Shown here: in pieces, positions 32,944 to 33,022 of the stretch
Layout of the letters: each line of letters starts with the position of its first letter
How positions within the stretch are numbered: the first letter of the stretch is position 1
Source of the DNA: Rhodocyclales bacterium
GTDB taxonomy: Bacteria; Pseudomonadota; Gammaproteobacteria; Burkholderiales; Rhodocyclaceae
DNA: 33,022 nucleotides
Direction: 5' to 3'
Assembly (NCBI GenBank): GCA_016235805.1
Contig: JACRIY010000032.1
Coordinates: 1-33,022 of the forward strand
Notes under the pieces: generated by a model
What the model saw: only the letters and a program-made list of their open reading frames with translations
Database searches by the model: none
What the model was told of the DNA's origin: nothing
Program-made: the position numbers and the translations under genes

Positions 32944-33020
32944 GGTGATGTAGCTCAGCTGGTTAGAGCGACGGATTCATAATCCGTAGGTCGAGGGTTC
33001 AAGTCCCCCCATCACCACCA
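32944..33020 (+). tRNA. tRNA-Met (CAT anticodon), CCA encoded
   Basis: The 77-base cloverleaf has acceptor GGTGATG with CATCACC, D-arm GCTC/GAGC, anticodon stem ACGGA/TCCGT with loop TTCATAA, and a TTCAAGT T-loop, ending ACCA. The anticodon CAT fits elongator Met; the lysidine-modified Ile2 tRNA has the same gene anticodon and cannot be excluded. The acceptor 1-72 pair is intact, so it is not an initiator. The T-stem GAGGG/CCCCC has one A-C mismatch. Confidence 0.93.
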
Positions 33021-33022
33021 GA

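Noticed and set aside
1..33022. Prophage, insertion sequence, CRISPR array, toxin-antitoxin or integrase
   Set aside because: No transposase, integrase or spaced repeats were recognised, and there is no gap above about 180 bases where such elements could hide.

Overview
The window looks like chromosomal DNA of a GC-rich betaproteobacterium, most likely of the Rhodocyclales type. The evidence is the uninterrupted S10-spc-alpha ribosomal string with secY-infA-rpmJ in the middle, the cysI-DUF934-cysH-cysD-cysN sulfate assimilation operon, and the ubiH/dsbC and yjgA/pmbA pairs. The genus cannot be fixed from the sequence alone. No phage, insertion sequence or CRISPR array was found.

Region 1 (1-14,470, all + strand) starts with the 3' end of an EF-Tu gene. 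It continues through rpsJ-rplC-rplD-rplW-rplB-rpsS-rplV-rpsC-rplP-rpmC-rpsQ, then rplN-rplX-rplE-rpsN-rpsH-rplF-rplR-rpsE-rpmD-rplO-secY-infA-rpmJ, then rpsM-rpsK-rpsD-rpoA-rplQ. Good sigma70-like promoters lie before rpsJ, rplN and rpsM, so three transcription entry points are built into one continuous string. A strong bidirectional terminator closes it.

Region 2 (14,487-21,563) is a cysteine/sulfate assimilation divergon. On the - strand a tightly packed six-gene set runs tauE-like, cysI, DUF934, cysH (APS reductase), cysD, cysN. A CysB-like LysR regulator is divergent on the + strand. Together they make APS, reduce it to sulfite and then to sulfide. No APS kinase and no CysJ flavoprotein are present here, which fits the direct APS route and a non-CysJ electron donor.

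Region 3 (21,564-27,890) holds a small TIGR02647-like protein, yjgA/darP, pmbA/tldE, a tandem double methyltransferase-like protein, a membrane protein with a spermidine-synthase-like domain, and a HemK/RsmC-type methyltransferase whose N-terminus appears frameshifted. A 25-base direct repeat (24/25 identical) brackets the double-methyltransferase and spermidine-synthase-like genes.

Region 4 (27,891-33,022) contains the most unusual gene: a 775-residue fusion of a cyclic-nucleotide-binding domain, an acetate/propionate kinase and a PduL-type phosphotransacylase. This would be a complete acyl-CoA to acyl-phosphate to ATP module with its own ligand sensor. Convergent to it is a - strand set ubiH-like, dsbC-like, methyltransferase. 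The window ends with a CAT-anticodon tRNA on the + strand behind a clear promoter.
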